A stretch of 37,113 nt of DNA from NCBI GenBank assembly GCA_964624625.1, contig CAZUXW010000024.1, positions 1 through 37,113 on the forward strand, in the 5' to 3' direction. This DNA is from PALSA-1180 sp964624625. Lineage in GTDB: Bacteria; Oederibacteriota; Muellerivitia; Muellerivitales; Muellerivitaceae. The notes under the pieces were generated by a model, which was not told the origin of the DNA, made no database searches, and worked only from the letters and a program-made list of their open reading frames with translations. The first letter of the stretch is position 1, and every line of letters starts with the position of its first letter. Position numbers and translations under genes: made by a program. Positions 1-6,391 of the stretch are shown piece by piece.

Positions 1-403
1 TAATTTCTAAAATGGGACAGCCGCAGCGAACAAACATGCACCCATCAGCCTCTTTGACCTTTTCCTTTTAGGGAAAAGGTAGGTACGGTCCGCCAAGGAG
101 TTTCGCGAACCTATCACTATATAAAGCCACTCCAGACAGGGCTCCACACAACCTCATGAACCTGTTCGGAACTGTTGGGCGGCCCTTTTGGGCTTTTAAT
201 TCCACTTTTGAATCTATACACGAAGGCCAAGGAAGTGTCGAACGACGGGGTTATTATAGTGACGAGTTCATCGAATTACATTTGAAAAATGGTTGTTTTT
301 ACTGACTTTTCAAAAGGCCTTTTTAAATTTAGCACAAAAAATAAGGCATAAAATTAGAGCCTTTTTTTACCTCTTTTTTGGGTGTTGGAGCGGGAAGGGG
401 GAA

Positions 404-419
404 TGTTCCACATGGAACA
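404..419. promoter_or_regulatory. parS: parS-like ParB-binding site (one mismatch)
   Basis: TGTTCCACATGGAACA differs from the palindrome TGTTCCACGTGGAACA by one central base (G to A). The flanking A and T extend the symmetry to 18 bp. ParB sites of the TGTTnCACGTGnAACA type are normally clustered near the origin and near rsmG-parA-parB, which fits a position 89 bp beyond the rsmG stop. A perfect copy lies at 3342-3357. Confidence 0.75.
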
Positions 420-420
420 T

Positions 421-457
421 AAAGACCGTCCTTCGCTGTCCCTCCTTTGTCCTCAGC
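421..457. repeat. Interspersed repeat family A, copy 1
   Basis: The stretch AAAGACCGTCCTTCGCTGTC and what follows to 457 matches 3205-3240 over about 36 nt with roughly seven differences, mostly transitions. It starts directly beside the parS at 404-419. The shared core is an array of GTCC(T/G)CC(G/T)TC units. Confidence 0.6.
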
Positions 458-507
458 CATAATAGAATTCGGATGAGCGCGAACGGCGGAGGACCAACGA
501 CGGTTGT

Positions 508-1251
508 TCAGAGCGGATTTTTGGAGGGCATTCCCACCGGCCGTGGATAACTTGGGGAAGTTTTCCCCAACTTTTCCACCATGACAAAATAACGGGCTTG
601 GGCAAGGCCTGGAAGGGAATATTGGGCCTTTTGAACGACTTTGCAATGAAGTTGGCCGAGAGCCTTTTGGGATTTATCCACGATGGAGAGTTGGTCCTCG
701 GTCATCCAATTCACAAGATATCCACCGGTCTTTAGAAGGGGGATTGCATATTCCAAAACCACACGAAAATCAGCAACGGCCCTCGCCGTGATTCCATCCC
801 AAGTTTCCCTCAGATCCTTGTTTTGCCCCATTTCTTCCGCCCGGCCCGTGAGGGTTTTGGCCTTCCAGTTGGCTTCCAGGAGGCATTCTTCCAGGGCTTT
901 CGTCTTCTTAGCCACCGAATCCATCAGGGTGACTTCGGCTTCGGGAAAAGCGGCGATTAAAACCGCCCCAGGAAAACCACAGCCTGTTCCCAAATCCATC
1001 CAGCGGGCGGTTGTTTTGAGAATGGGCTTGATGACCGGAACCACATAGGCTGAGTCCAATAGGTGGAATTTCAGAAAGGCTTCGTCTTCAATCCAACGGG
1101 TTAAATTGAGGGTTTCATTAATCTGGAGCATCTTGCGGGAAAATAAGCTTAACGCCTCTAGGGACTCGGGAGAGAAATAGGACATTAGACCCGCTTGGGT
1201 CAGGGTGTCTTGAAACTTATCGGGTGTTAAGCTCAAGCTTGGGCTTCCCAA
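508..1251 (-). CDS. rsmG: 16S rRNA (guanine527-N7)-methyltransferase RsmG
   Basis: RsmG (GidB) transfers a methyl group from S-adenosylmethionine to N7 of G527 in 16S rRNA. The 247-residue product has the class I SAM-binding motif DLGTGCGFPG at residues 86-95, the family motif ARAVAD near 156-161, and the usual C-terminal PRPVGMPSKNPL tail. The N-terminal helices containing LNLTRW match the family start region. The longest frame begins with TTG and overlaps the 3' end of mnmG by 19 bases; a second TTG lies five codons later and neither has a clear Shine-Dalgarno. The overlap implies coupled translation in an mnmG-rsmG operon. Confidence 0.95.
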   Translation of the reverse strand: MGSPSLSLTPDKFQDTLTQAGLMSYFSPESLEALSLFSRKMLQINETLNLTRWIEDEAFLKFHLLDSAYVVPVIKPILKTTARWMDLGTGCGFPGAVLIAAFPEAEVTLMDSVAKKTKALEECLLEANWKAKTLTGRAEEMGQNKDLRETWDGITARAVADFRVVLEYAIPLLKTGGYLVNWMTEDQLSIVDKSQKALGQLHCKVVQKAQYSLPGLAQARYFVMVEKLGKTSPSYPRPVGMPSKNPL

Positions 1252-3143
1252 GAGGGGGAAGGAGCTCCAGCTTCGGCCTGTTGTTTGGAAAGGCGGCTGA
1301 CCGCGAGTAAAAGAACCGCCAGATCCGCCTGGGTGACCCCCTGGATCCGGGTGGCCTGGCCAAAGGTCTCGGGCTTGATTTTAGCCAGCTTTTCCTTGGC
1401 CTCCCGGGAAAAACCCGTCACTTGGAGGTAGGGGAAGTCCTGGGGAAGGGGAAGGGTTTCATTTCGGCTTTGCCGCTGGATTTCCTGCCTTTGTTTGCGC
1501 AAATAACCCTCGTACTTCAACTCCACCTCAATTTGAAAGGCCACTTCCGGCTCAAATTGGAGGTCTTTCGGCAGAAAAGGCCTCAGGCCCTCATAGGTCA
1601 TCCAAGGCCGGCGAAGGATATTGTCCAGGTAGAGCGATCGATCGGCGGTCGTTAGCTGGAGAATCTCGCTAGGGGCGGCTTCCTGGGGTAAGAGCCTGGT
1701 TCTAAACCCTTTCAAACCCTCTTCGATCTTGGTCTTTTTCTCAACGACCGCCTCCTTGGCAGAGGAGGGAATGAGTCCCAGTTCAAAACCCTTTTCCATC
1801 AGCCGGAGATCCGCGTTATCAGGCCTTAAAAGGAGCCGATATTCGGCCTTGGAAGTGAAGAGGCGGTAGGGTTCGTCCGTTCCCTTGGACACCAGGTCAT
1901 CAATGAGGACTCCGATATAGGCTTCGGTGCGGGATAACACAAAGGCCGGGAGGCCCTTTACGGCCAAAGCGGCGTTAATCCCCGCCATGAGCCCCTGGGC
2001 CGCGGCTTCCTCATAGCCGGAAGTACCATTAATTTGACCGGCTAGAAATAGGTTCTTCACCAAATGGGTTTCAAGGCTATGGGAGACTTGGGTGGGGGGG
2101 ACAAAGTCATACTCCACCGCATAGCCAGGCCGGACAATCTGGGCCTGTTCCAGGCCTGGGATGGTGTGAAGAAAGGCATATTGGACATCCAGCGGCAGGG
2201 AAGTGGAGAGGCCGTTGAGATAAAACTCGTTGGTGGACAGGCCTTCCGGTTCCAGAAAGATCTGGTGGCGCCCCTTGTCCGGAAACTTGACCACTTTATC
2301 CTCGATCGAGGGGCAATAGCGTGGCCCAATCCCCTTGATCACCCCTGAATAGAGGGGTGAACGGGAAATATTGTCTTTAATGGCCTGATGCGTTTGGTCA
2401 TTGGTGTAAGTGATATAGCAGGCGATCTGGGGCTGGAGGGGAAAGGCGGTGGTAAAATGGGAAAAGGGCATGGGATTCTCATCCCCCCTTTGTTCCTCAG
2501 TCTTGGAAAAGTCGATGGATTCGCGGCTCACCCTGGGGTTGGTCCCGGTCTTGAGCCGTCCCACTTGGAAGCCCAGTTCCCTTAAATTCGCCGGCAGTCC
2601 CTTGGCCGATAGTTCCCCTGTGCGGCCTCCCTCGATTTTCGTTTCACCCGTATGCATCAAGGCGTTTAAGAAGGTTCCCGTGGTCACGACGACGGCTTGG
2701 GCCTTGATCTGATCGCCATATTGGGTCACGACGCCTCGGATGACGCCCTTCTCAATTACCAACCGCTCCACCATGGCCTGCGTCACGGTGAGGTTCGGCT
2801 GGCGAAGCACGGTGTTTTTCATCCGTTGGTTATATTGTTCCTTGTCGCATTGGGCCCTGAGGCCCCAGACCGCGGGCCCTTGGGTTTTGTTGAGGACCCT
2901 GGATTGGATGGATGTCTCATCGGTGGCTTTTCCCATCTCGCCGCCGAGCGCGTCGATCTCGCGGACCAAATGGCCCTTGGCCAAGCCGCCGACGGCGGGA
3001 TTACAACTCATCTTGGCGATGGTGTCCGGATTCATGGTCAGAAGAGCGGTGGAGAGGCCCATGCGGGCGGAAGCCAGCGCCGCTTCGCAGCCGGCGTGGC
3101 CGGCACCCACAATGAGAACGTCATAGGATGAATGGGAAGACAA
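1233..3143 (-). CDS. mnmG: tRNA uridine-5-carboxymethylaminomethyl enzyme MnmG
   Basis: MnmG (GidA) is the FAD enzyme that, with MnmE, installs the cmnm5 group on wobble U34 of tRNAs; it acts in the cytosol. The 636-residue length is normal. The N-terminal dinucleotide-binding motif is GAGHAGCEAA (about residues 13-22). The family motifs MSCNPAVGG, GTFLNALMH and GLSTSLPLD are present. The C-terminal part holds RLLLRPDNAD and the helical MnmE-interacting region. The start is TTG with GGAG seven bases upstream. A promoter (TTGTCT, 17 bp, extended -10 TGCTATAAA) lies just upstream. rsmG follows with a 19-base overlap. Confidence 0.96.
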   Translation of the reverse strand: MSSHSSYDVLIVGAGHAGCEAALASARMGLSTALLTMNPDTIAKMSCNPAVGGLAKGHLVREIDALGGEMGKATDETSIQSRVLNKTQGPAVWGLRAQCDKEQYNQRMKNTVLRQPNLTVTQAMVERLVIEKGVIRGVVTQYGDQIKAQAVVVTTGTFLNALMHTGETKIEGGRTGELSAKGLPANLRELGFQVGRLKTGTNPRVSRESIDFSKTEEQRGDENPMPFSHFTTAFPLQPQIACYITYTNDQTHQAIKDNISRSPLYSGVIKGIGPRYCPSIEDKVVKFPDKGRHQIFLEPEGLSTNEFYLNGLSTSLPLDVQYAFLHTIPGLEQAQIVRPGYAVEYDFVPPTQVSHSLETHLVKNLFLAGQINGTSGYEEAAAQGLMAGINAALAVKGLPAFVLSRTEAYIGVLIDDLVSKGTDEPYRLFTSKAEYRLLLRPDNADLRLMEKGFELGLIPSSAKEAVVEKKTKIEEGLKGFRTRLLPQEAAPSEILQLTTADRSLYLDNILRRPWMTYEGLRPFLPKDLQFEPEVAFQIEVELKYEGYLRKQRQEIQRQSRNETLPLPQDFPYLQVTGFSREAKEKLAKIKPETFGQATRIQGVTQADLAVLLLAVSRLSKQQAEAGAPSPSWEAQA

Positions 3144-3172
3144 GGTTCGCTCCAGAAAATGATGAGAGCGAG

Positions 3173-3201
3173 TTTATAGCACAAGTGGGGAAGGGAGACA
3201 A
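3173..3201 (-). promoter_or_regulatory. Predicted mnmG-rsmG promoter
   Basis: Reading leftward, TTGTCT (3201-3196) is followed after 17 bp by TATAAA (3178-3173), preceded by TGC as an extended -10. Transcription would start near 3166, giving a leader of about 22 nt before the TTG start of mnmG. Confidence 0.5.
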
Positions 3202-3204
3202 TGC

Positions 3205-3247
3205 AAAGACCGCCCTCCGCTGTCCGTCCTCCGTCCTTCGCAAAGGC
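3205..3247. repeat. Interspersed repeat family A, copy 2
   Basis: AAAGACCGCCCTCCGCTGTC and the following GTCCTCCGTCCTTCG closely resemble 421-457. A further short fragment, GGACAGAGGACAAAAG, occurs at about 3311-3326, in the opposite sense. Confidence 0.6.
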
Positions 3248-3341
3248 TCAAGGGAAAATGAACAACCGACGTTTTGATTTGACGGGATTGGCTTGGAAAG
3301 TTTTTGCCCAGGACAGAGGACAAAAGCGAACAACGGGTGTT

Positions 3342-3357
3342 TGTTCCACGTGGAACA
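3342..3357. promoter_or_regulatory. parS: Perfect parS ParB-binding site
   Basis: TGTTCCACGTGGAACA is a perfect 16-bp palindrome; with the flanking T and A the symmetry reaches 18 bp (3341-3358). It agrees with the ParB consensus of chromosome-segregation loci, TGTTnCACGTGnAACA, in the C/G variant also known from pseudomonads. It lies between mnmG and the small gene ending at 3365, only 7 bp past that gene's stop. Confidence 0.9.
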
Positions 3358-3364
3358 ATGGGGG

Positions 3365-3730
3365 CTACCGTCCCTCGGGTTTAGCGTAGCGGTGGTGCTT
3401 GGCGTCATCGAAGAGTTGGTCCAGGGAACCCTTCCACCGATAGCTTTTAACCTTTCCCTTTCGCATGTCTTCAGCTTCTTGATGAATCTCTTTGGCCAAT
3501 TTTGACCCGGGCCTTGCCCAACGTATTCCTAGGTGCTTCATAATGAGTTTGCCGATGTCGTCGTTTAGTTTTTGAAAATCTGAATTTTTTTCGGAGTGAA
3601 CTTCGCGTTGAACCTTTTCAAGAATGGCGTCCTCGATAAACCGGCTGACGTTGGGATAATCCATTTTCTGAGCGATCTTTTTCAACTGGGCGGTCCCCAT
3701 CCGGGGGCGAAAAGCGATCAAGTCAGCCAT
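3365..3730 (-). CDS. Small protein with ribbon-helix-helix-like N-terminus
   Basis: This 121-residue protein starts at an ATG with AGGAG eight bases upstream. Residues about 3-40 (ADLIAFRPRM, then two helices KKIAQKMDY and VSRFIEDAILEKV) look like a strand-helix-helix DNA-binding fold of the CopG/ParD/Arc type. That is my reading, not a database match. The C-terminal part is charged, with EDMRKGK and DQLFDD, reminiscent of antitoxins. The promoter is covered by a 24-bp palindrome, as expected for an autorepressor. The 87-residue gene just upstream could be its partner, although they have separate promoters. Toxin-antitoxin function is only a possibility. Confidence 0.6.
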   Translation of the reverse strand: MADLIAFRPRMGTAQLKKIAQKMDYPNVSRFIEDAILEKVQREVHSEKNSDFQKLNDDIGKLIMKHLGIRWARPGSKLAKEIHQEAEDMRKGKVKSYRWKGSLDQLFDDAKHHRYAKPEGR

Positions 3731-3752
3731 GGGAGGTTCTCCTTTTGGCTTA

Positions 3753-3781
3753 ATTGTATAACAATTGTTATACAATGTCAA
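3753..3781 (-). promoter_or_regulatory. Promoter buried in a 24-bp perfect palindrome
   Basis: Reading leftward, TTGACA (3781-3776), a 17-bp spacer and TACAAT (3758-3753) form a near-consensus sigma-70 promoter for the gene starting at 3730. A perfect palindrome, half-site ATTGTATAACAA, spans 3753-3776. It covers the spacer, the whole -10 and one base of the -35, so a dimeric repressor bound there would block transcription. Confidence 0.75.
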
Positions 3782-3789
3782 AATCCCTG

Positions 3790-4053
3790 CTATTCGTGAA
3801 CCGAAAATCGCGTGACGCGGATAACCCGCGCTTCGAGATCCACCAAACCAGTGAAGCGGACTTTTTGGCCCGGTTCCGGGAAAAACCAATTTTCATTTCC
3901 ATGAACTTCAATTCGATACCAACGAACAGGAGGGAAATCCAATAAGGCCCCAAGATGTTGACCGATTAACGCCTTGAGATGGGGATGACGGGTCGCCGCC
4001 TCGGCTAAGGCGGTTTTCACCTTTTCATTTAAGTCTAAATTCCACTCGCTCAT
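3790..4053 (-). CDS. Small protein of unknown function
   Basis: I do not recognise this 87-residue protein. I chose the ATG at 4053 because the promoter read from the sequence (TTGAAA, 17 bp, TACAAT at 4159-4131) would start transcription near 4124, which excludes the longer frame's TTG start at 4131. The N-terminal half is helical (LNEKVKTALAEAATRHP); the C-terminal half is predicted beta, with WYRIEVHGN, KVRFTGLVDL and ARVIRVTRF. No membrane segment or signal peptide is visible. It lies 60 bp upstream of the ribbon-helix-helix-like gene on the same strand and shares its operator half-sites, so joint regulation is likely. Confidence 0.5.
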   Translation of the reverse strand: MSEWNLDLNEKVKTALAEAATRHPHLKALIGQHLGALLDFPPVRWYRIEVHGNENWFFPEPGQKVRFTGLVDLEARVIRVTRFSVHE

Positions 4054-4124
4054 GGTCAGCCTTTGAACCCAAATGAATTGGTTTAAGCCAAGGATTTGCC
4101 GATAATAGGTCAAACCTCCGAAGG

Positions 4125-4159
4125 AATACAATTGTATACTATCTATTTTGGTTTTTCAA
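4125..4159 (-). promoter_or_regulatory. Second promoter/operator with the same half-site
   Basis: Leftward, TTGAAA (4159-4154), 17 bp and TACAAT (4136-4131) form a promoter for the 87-residue gene. A 12-bp palindrome ATACAATTGTAT (4126-4137) covers the -10 and repeats the ATTGTATA half-site of the 3753-3776 palindrome. Rightward, the same segment contains TATACT (4135-4140), a possible -10 for the phosphatase gene at 4171, but no -35 fits it well. Confidence 0.6.
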
Positions 4160-4170
4160 GGAAAATGTGA

Positions 4171-4878
4171 ATGCGCCTTTACATCATCCGCCACGCCGAA
4201 CCGGACTATGAGCACAACACCATCACGAAAAAGGGACGCCAGGAAGCCAAGGCCCTCGGCAGCCGGCTCAAAAAAGAAGGACTGACCCGGATTTATTCCT
4301 CACCCTTGGGCCGGGCCTTGCACACGGCCGAATACACTTCCAAAATAACCGGTTTAAAAATAAAAGTGGAGCCTTGGACCAGGGAGCTTTCGGAATTAAA
4401 AATGGAACCGATTCAGCCTTGGGGTCCGTTGATGACCTGGGACCTGCCGGGGGAAATTATCCGGGAGAAAAGGGAACTCTTAACTTACGACAACTGGCAT
4501 CGAATCCCCCACTTCGGCGAGAAAAAATTCAGGATTGAGGTCCAAAGAGTCCATCACGATTCGGATATTTTTTTAAAGAGGCGGGGATACCTGAGGATCG
4601 GCGGGAAATATCGGATCTTAAAATCCAACCGGGACCGGATCGCGGTCTTTTGCCACGGGGGGTTCGGCATCACTTGGCTGGCCCATCTATTGGAAATACC
4701 CCTACCCCTCATCTGGTCAGGTTTCTGGATGGCCCCTTCCTCGGTGACTACGGTCTTATTCGACGAAAGGTCGAAAAAATGGGCCGTGCCGCGCTGTATC
4801 GGCTTTTGTGATGTTTCTCATTTGCGGATGGAAGGACAGACCGTCTCAACCCACGGCATCAAGGCTAATTTTGATTAG
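4171..4878 (+). CDS. Histidine phosphatase superfamily protein
   Basis: A 235-residue protein of the phosphoglycerate-mutase-like (branch 1) histidine phosphatase superfamily. The phosphorylated histidine is in LYIIRHAEPDYE (about residues 3-14; the family signature is RHG/RHA). The second region SSPLGRALHTAEY is typical, and the second catalytic histidine is in VFCHGGFG near residue 163. These enzymes hydrolyse phosphate esters through a phosphohistidine; the substrate cannot be told. AAGGA lies nine bases before the ATG. It runs against the surrounding minus-strand genes and converges on mnmE with a 7-bp gap. Its -10 region overlaps the small-gene operator, so it may share that control. Confidence 0.82.
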   Translation: MRLYIIRHAEPDYEHNTITKKGRQEAKALGSRLKKEGLTRIYSSPLGRALHTAEYTSKITGLKIKVEPWTRELSELKMEPIQPWGPLMTWDLPGEIIREKRELLTYDNWHRIPHFGEKKFRIEVQRVHHDSDIFLKRRGYLRIGGKYRILKSNRDRIAVFCHGGFGITWLAHLLEIPLPLIWSGFWMAPSSVTTVLFDERSKKWAVPRCIGFCDVSHLRMEGQTVSTHGIKANFD

Positions 4879-4885
4879 GGTCCGG

Positions 4886-6253
4886 TCATTTTCCGACACA
4901 AAATTTCGTGAAGATATCCTCGAAGGCCGCGGCGGGAAGGTTGCGGCCCCTCACCCTTCCGATGGCCAGGGCGGCCTCCTTGAGTTCCTCGGCCCACAAT
5001 TCATAGGGCTGCTTCCCCAGGATGAGTCCCTGGACATGTTCCAGGGCATGGAGAGCCTGTTGGACTTCCTTTTGATGCCGGGTGGAGGTTAATACCACAT
5101 CCTCGCCCAATGCCGGCGTTTCAATCAAACTTTCGAGTTTCGAGAAAATCCCTTGGATCCCTTCTTGGGTTTGGCAGGATAAGGCTTGGCAGCGGTCCTG
5201 GGAAACTTCCAGTCCTTTCCAGGGTTCTTTGCCTTTAACCAGATCGATCTTGTTGAACAAAAACCAGGTTCGGTCCGACGGCGGGTTTGAGGCTTTCAAC
5301 TCCGCGAGGGATTCCCGCGGGTTCGACGAGTCCACCAGCCAGAAAATAATATCCGCTTCCTCGATCACTTGGCGGCTGCGGCGGACACCCTCCACTTCCA
5401 CGACATTCTTGGCTTCCCGGATGCCGGCCGTGTCGAATAGGCGCAGCCTCACCCCCTTCAGCCGAATTTCCCCCTCCACCACGTCCCTGGTGGTTCCGGC
5501 CATGGGCGTCACGATGGCGCGGTTGGTCCCCAACAGGGCATTAAGGAGGCTGGATTTGCCCACGTTGGGCGGGCCCACGAGCGCGACCGCCAAACCCTCC
5601 CGGATAACTTTACCCTGCCGGTAGCTCTCCAAGAGCTTTTGAAGTTCCGCTTGTACCCCCGCGACCTCCATTTCAAACTTCGGCTGATTCAAAGAGGGAA
5701 TACCGTCCTCCGAAAATTCCAACCTGGCTTCAATTTTTAAATAGAGGGATTTTAAGGACTCTTCCATCGGTTCCAAGTGGGAGGAGAGGCCGCCGGTTAA
5801 TTGCCTCAGCGCCTGCCGTCGCGCGGCGTCGCCTTGGGCCGAAACAAGCGCTTCCACCGCCTCGGCTTGGGTCAGGTCCATTCTTCCATATATAAAAGCC
5901 CGGTAGGTAAATTCCCCCGGTCCGGCCGGGCGGATCCCCAAGGAAACGAGGATTTCCATGAGTAGGGCCAGCAGGGACTGGTTGCCATGGACGTGAAATT
6001 CCACCACATCCTCGGCGGTGTAGCTGTTGGGGCCAGGCATGGCCAGTAAAAGGCCCTTATCGATGGCTTCCCCGTCCCGGGGATCCTGGAAGGTTCCAAA
6101 AAGAACTTGGCGCTTTTTTTCCAAAGGTTGGGTTTTCTTGAAAATCCGGCGGGCCGCCTCAAAGGACTTATCCCCGGAGACGCGGATGATGCCGATGCCG
6201 GAGGTTCCCGAAGGGGTCGCGATAGCGGCAATAGTGTCCTGAAGTTCAAACAT
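4886..6253 (-). CDS. mnmE: tRNA modification GTPase MnmE
   Basis: MnmE (TrmE) is the potassium-activated GTPase that works with MnmG on wobble uridine of tRNA. The 455-residue product has the N-terminal folate-binding domain (starting DTIAAIATPSGTSGIGIIRV). The G domain lies in a helical domain: Walker A GPPNVGKSS 227-235, switch motif GTTRDV 253-258, DTAG 274-277 and NKID 334-337. The C-terminus is CVGK, a variant of the usual C(I/L)GK whose cysteine is required for modification. GGAGG lies about ten bases before the ATG, inside a family A repeat. It is separated from mnmG by the small-gene cluster and has its own transcript. Confidence 0.97.
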   Translation of the reverse strand: MFELQDTIAAIATPSGTSGIGIIRVSGDKSFEAARRIFKKTQPLEKKRQVLFGTFQDPRDGEAIDKGLLLAMPGPNSYTAEDVVEFHVHGNQSLLALLMEILVSLGIRPAGPGEFTYRAFIYGRMDLTQAEAVEALVSAQGDAARRQALRQLTGGLSSHLEPMEESLKSLYLKIEARLEFSEDGIPSLNQPKFEMEVAGVQAELQKLLESYRQGKVIREGLAVALVGPPNVGKSSLLNALLGTNRAIVTPMAGTTRDVVEGEIRLKGVRLRLFDTAGIREAKNVVEVEGVRRSRQVIEEADIIFWLVDSSNPRESLAELKASNPPSDRTWFLFNKIDLVKGKEPWKGLEVSQDRCQALSCQTQEGIQGIFSKLESLIETPALGEDVVLTSTRHQKEVQQALHALEHVQGLILGKQPYELWAEELKEAALAIGRVRGRNLPAAAFEDIFTKFCVGK

Positions 6254-6259
6254 GAAAAT

Positions 6260-6289
6260 CCGTCCTCCGTCGTTCGTCCTCCGTCGTTC
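6260..6289. repeat. Interspersed repeat family A, copy 3 (tandem unit)
   Basis: Two tandem CCGTCCTCCGTCGTT-like units lie directly upstream of the mnmE start; read on the minus strand, the inner GGAGG serves as the likely mnmE ribosome-binding site. The first 15 bases are exactly inverted at 6374-6388, so the pair encloses the jag terminator. Confidence 0.65.
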
Positions 6290-6323
6290 ACCAACAGGGA
6301 CTTTGAGAAACCCATTGTAAACA

Positions 6324-6357
6324 AAAAGGCCCCCGGCGGTTAAGCCGGAGGCCTTTT
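6324..6357 (-). terminator. Rho-independent terminator of the rpmH-jag operon
   Basis: A 14-bp stem (6324-6337 with 6344-6357, one mismatch, loop GGTTAA) is followed on the minus strand by TTTTTGTTT. It lies 35 bases beyond the jag stop. The other strand also has a short T run, so some bidirectional function is possible. Confidence 0.85.
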
Positions 6358-6373
6358 CTTTTCGCTTTAAACT

Positions 6374-6388
6374 AACGACGGAGGACGG
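6374..6388. repeat. Interspersed repeat family A, copy 4 (inverted)
   Basis: AACGACGGAGGACGG is the exact reverse complement of 6260-6274. It lies just past the jag stop codon and forms the other arm around the terminator. Confidence 0.6.
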
Positions 6389-6391
6389 CTT

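Larger units (their letters stand above)
1..507. other. Gene-free left end with parS and hairpins
   Basis: I find no convincing coding sequence here; the short open frames match nothing and overlap the end of rsmG. It holds a near-perfect parS (404-419), a 9-bp perfect hairpin (57-65 with 72-80, loop TTTTAG) and a GCCC-TTTT-GGGC mini-hairpin (182-193). A TATAAT hexamer reads leftward at 253-258 without a good -35. A structured transcript running leftward is possible. I compared it by eye with tmRNA, SRP RNA, 6S RNA and RNase P RNA core motifs and saw no match. The usual next genes, parA and parB, are not inside the window. Confidence 0.5.

Noticed and set aside
1..200. tmRNA, SRP RNA, 6S RNA or RNase P RNA
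   Set aside because: None of their conserved core sequences is present on either strand.
3790..3889. Longer N-terminus for the RHH-like protein starting at TTG 3889
   Set aside because: It would translate through the promoter palindrome; the ATG at 3730 has a good ribosome-binding site downstream of that promoter.
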